DNA from: Bacillota bacterium
Lineage (GTDB): Bacteria; Bacillota; Clostridia; Peptostreptococcales; Anaerovoracaceae
NCBI GenBank assembly: GCA_017621195.1
Contig: JAGATO010000364.1
Location: 1-23,350, forward strand
DNA length: 23,350 nt
Direction of reading: 5' to 3'
Part shown: positions 22,332 through 23,350 of the stretch, piece after piece
How the letters are laid out: every line of letters begins with the position of its first letter
How positions within the stretch are numbered: the stretch's first letter is position 1
Translations under genes and position numbers: made by a program
Notes under the pieces: model-generated
The model's database searches: none
What the model was told of the DNA's origin: nothing
The model's input: the letters and a program-made list of their open reading frames with translations, nothing else

Positions 22332-23177
22332 ATGGAAAATCGAATTGTGACGAATGAATTATTGAATCAATTTGCGCAGTATTTGTTTGAAGAGGAGCGG
22401 AGTGAAGGAACAGTAGAGAAATACAAAAGGGATATGAAGGCATTTCAATTGTGGCTGAATGGGAACGAAGTAACACAGGAGAAGATACAGAATTGGAAAG
22501 AAGTGCTGTTGGAGAAAGGGTTAAAGCCGACTACGATCAATGCCAAGTTAGCTGCCTTGAAAGTATTTTGCAGATGGGCCAATTGGATGGAAATCAAAAT
22601 AAAGGTTCTAAAGCTGCAGAGACCAATCTTTCGGGAACATCAAAAGGAGTTAACTCGTGATGAATACCGTCACTTATGTGCCACAGCACAAACACAGGGA
22701 AAAGAACGGCTGGCACTAGTAATGGAAGTGATTTGCGGGACAGGAATCCGCGTCAGTGAACTCCGTTATATAACTGTGAAAGCGATTAAGGAAGGGAAAG
22801 CAGAAATTCGGCTAAAAGGAAAAGTTCGAACCATCCTCCTTCCAGGGAAATTGTGCCATAAATTAATGAAATTCGCAAAGAGAAAGAATATTGTCGAGGG
22901 AGAAATTTTCATCACGCGAACAGGGAGATCATTGTCAAGAAAGCAAATTTGGGCCGAGATGAAAGCGCTCTGTGAAGTCGCAGGAGTAGAGCCGTCTAAA
23001 GTATTTCCACATAATCTACGACATCTGTTCGCCGTTTGCTTTTATAAGGCGTGCAGAGACGTGGTAAAGCTGGCTGATATCTTGGGACATTCCAACGTGG
23101 ATACAACACGGATTTATCTAATTTCTAGCGGTTTAGAACATGCGAGAATACTGGAACAATTGGAGCTGATATTCTGA
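22332..23177 (+). CDS. Small tyrosine recombinase (phage integrase/XerC-like)
   Basis: A 281-residue site-specific recombinase. The N-terminal SAM-like domain (about residues 5-85; FAQYLFEEERSEGTVEKYKR, then TINAKLAALKVFCRWANWM) grips DNA. The catalytic domain has the full set: R140 (GTGIRVSEL), K164 (LKGKVRTILLP), H227 and R230 (HNLRHLFA), H253 (LGHSNVDTTR) and the nucleophile Y262 (RIYLIS). The start at 22332 is chosen because AAGGAGGAG lies 7-9 nt upstream; an in-frame ATG at 22299 adds only a charged low-complexity tail. Many Clostridia carry this short type as a stand-alone gene; some small tyrosine recombinases invert promoters. No excisionase, phage or conjugation gene is present in the window. 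Codon use is AT-richer than in the core genes, fitting horizontal gain. Confidence 0.92.
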   Translation: MENRIVTNELLNQFAQYLFEEERSEGTVEKYKRDMKAFQLWLNGNEVTQEKIQNWKEVLLEKGLKPTTINAKLAALKVFCRWANWMEIKIKVLKLQRPIFREHQKELTRDEYRHLCATAQTQGKERLALVMEVICGTGIRVSELRYITVKAIKEGKAEIRLKGKVRTILLPGKLCHKLMKFAKRKNIVEGEIFITRTGRSLSRKQIWAEMKALCEVAGVEPSKVFPHNLRHLFAVCFYKACRDVVKLADILGHSNVDTTRIYLISSGLEHARILEQLELIF

Positions 23178-23285
23178 GGTGATCGCATTTTTAGTACAAA
23201 AATAGACAGAATCATTCTTTTGTCACAAATCGATGCAGAATTGTTTTGTAAAAATAATCATTTAAATACGTAATAAATAAAATTG

Positions 23286-23320
23286 GGCCAATAAATTCCA
23301 TTTATTTACGGCCTATTTGT
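23286..23320. terminator. Hairpin after the recombinase gene
   Basis: GGCC plus AATAAAT (23286-23296) pairs with ATTTATT, a 3-nt bulge and GGCC (23300-23313). The plus-strand tail TATTTGTTAT is only moderately T-rich; the minus-strand tail AATTTTATTTATT is better. The rest of 23178-23350 is AT-rich with no gene seen. Confidence 0.45.
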
Positions 23321-23350
23321 TATGCTTATAATCATTAAATTAACTTGAAC

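Noticed and set aside
1..23350. CRISPR array, tRNA or rRNA genes, phage structural or conjugation genes
   Set aside because: Nothing with regular repeat-spacer spacing, cloverleaf features or matching protein families was seen on reading both strands.

Overview
The window is most likely from a low-oxygen member of the Firmicutes (Bacillota), class Clostridia. The evidence is a set of sigma-A type promoters, strong AGGAGG-type ribosome binding sites, a chromosomal mazEF (ndoAI/ndoA) pair next to nnrD, S-layer-homology (SLH) proteins with a CsaB-type pyruvyltransferase, a clostridial siroheme/ferredoxin oxidoreductase, and moderately GC-rich core genes. Family and species cannot be fixed from the sequence.

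Layout. 1-411: the start of a glutamate dehydrogenase gene on the minus strand, running off the window, with its own promoter. 882-3170: yhbY (ribosome assembly) and a YtcJ-like amidohydrolase, closed by a clear terminator. 3332-3936: a scar where the first 163 codons of an IscS/NifS cysteine desulfurase run out of frame into the last 38 codons of the tRNA 2-thiouridylase gene mnmA, so an internal deletion (or an assembly collapse) has removed the middle of a sulfur-transfer operon. 3957-5675: a consensus promoter, a structured leader of about 280 nt and the magnesium transporter mgtE. 5748-7837: nnrD (NAD(P)HX repair), then a promoter driving mazE, mazF and a small exported protein.

7930-16523 is a one-direction block for the cell surface. 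It encodes an exported phosphodiester glycosidase-like protein carrying three SLH repeats, a fused glycosyltransferase/CsaB-type pyruvyltransferase, a second glycosyltransferase, a DUF4330 membrane protein and an O-antigen-ligase/polymerase-like membrane protein. Pyruvylated secondary cell wall polymer is the known ligand of SLH domains, so the block plausibly makes both the anchor and a protein that holds on to it. 16616-17131 is a ferritin. It converges on a LysR-type regulator, and the two share a bidirectional terminator.

The LysR gene (17186-18067, minus) is divergent from an 851-residue sulfur-redox enzyme. That enzyme joins a CoA-disulfide-reductase-like flavoprotein, a rhodanese, a siroheme sulfite/nitrite reductase half and a 2[4Fe-4S] ferredoxin. 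A perfect palindrome lies over its -35 box. Two strong terminators end this region.

From about 20860 the sequence becomes AT-rich and accessory: a relic resembling one end of an IS30-type element, a complete IS30-family insertion sequence (about 20971-22067), a non-coding AT-rich stretch, and a small tyrosine recombinase (22332-23177). No CRISPR array, rRNA or tRNA gene was seen. The strongest candidates for something undescribed are the mgtE leader RNA, the four-module sulfur enzyme with its palindrome, and the nifS/mnmA deletion scar.
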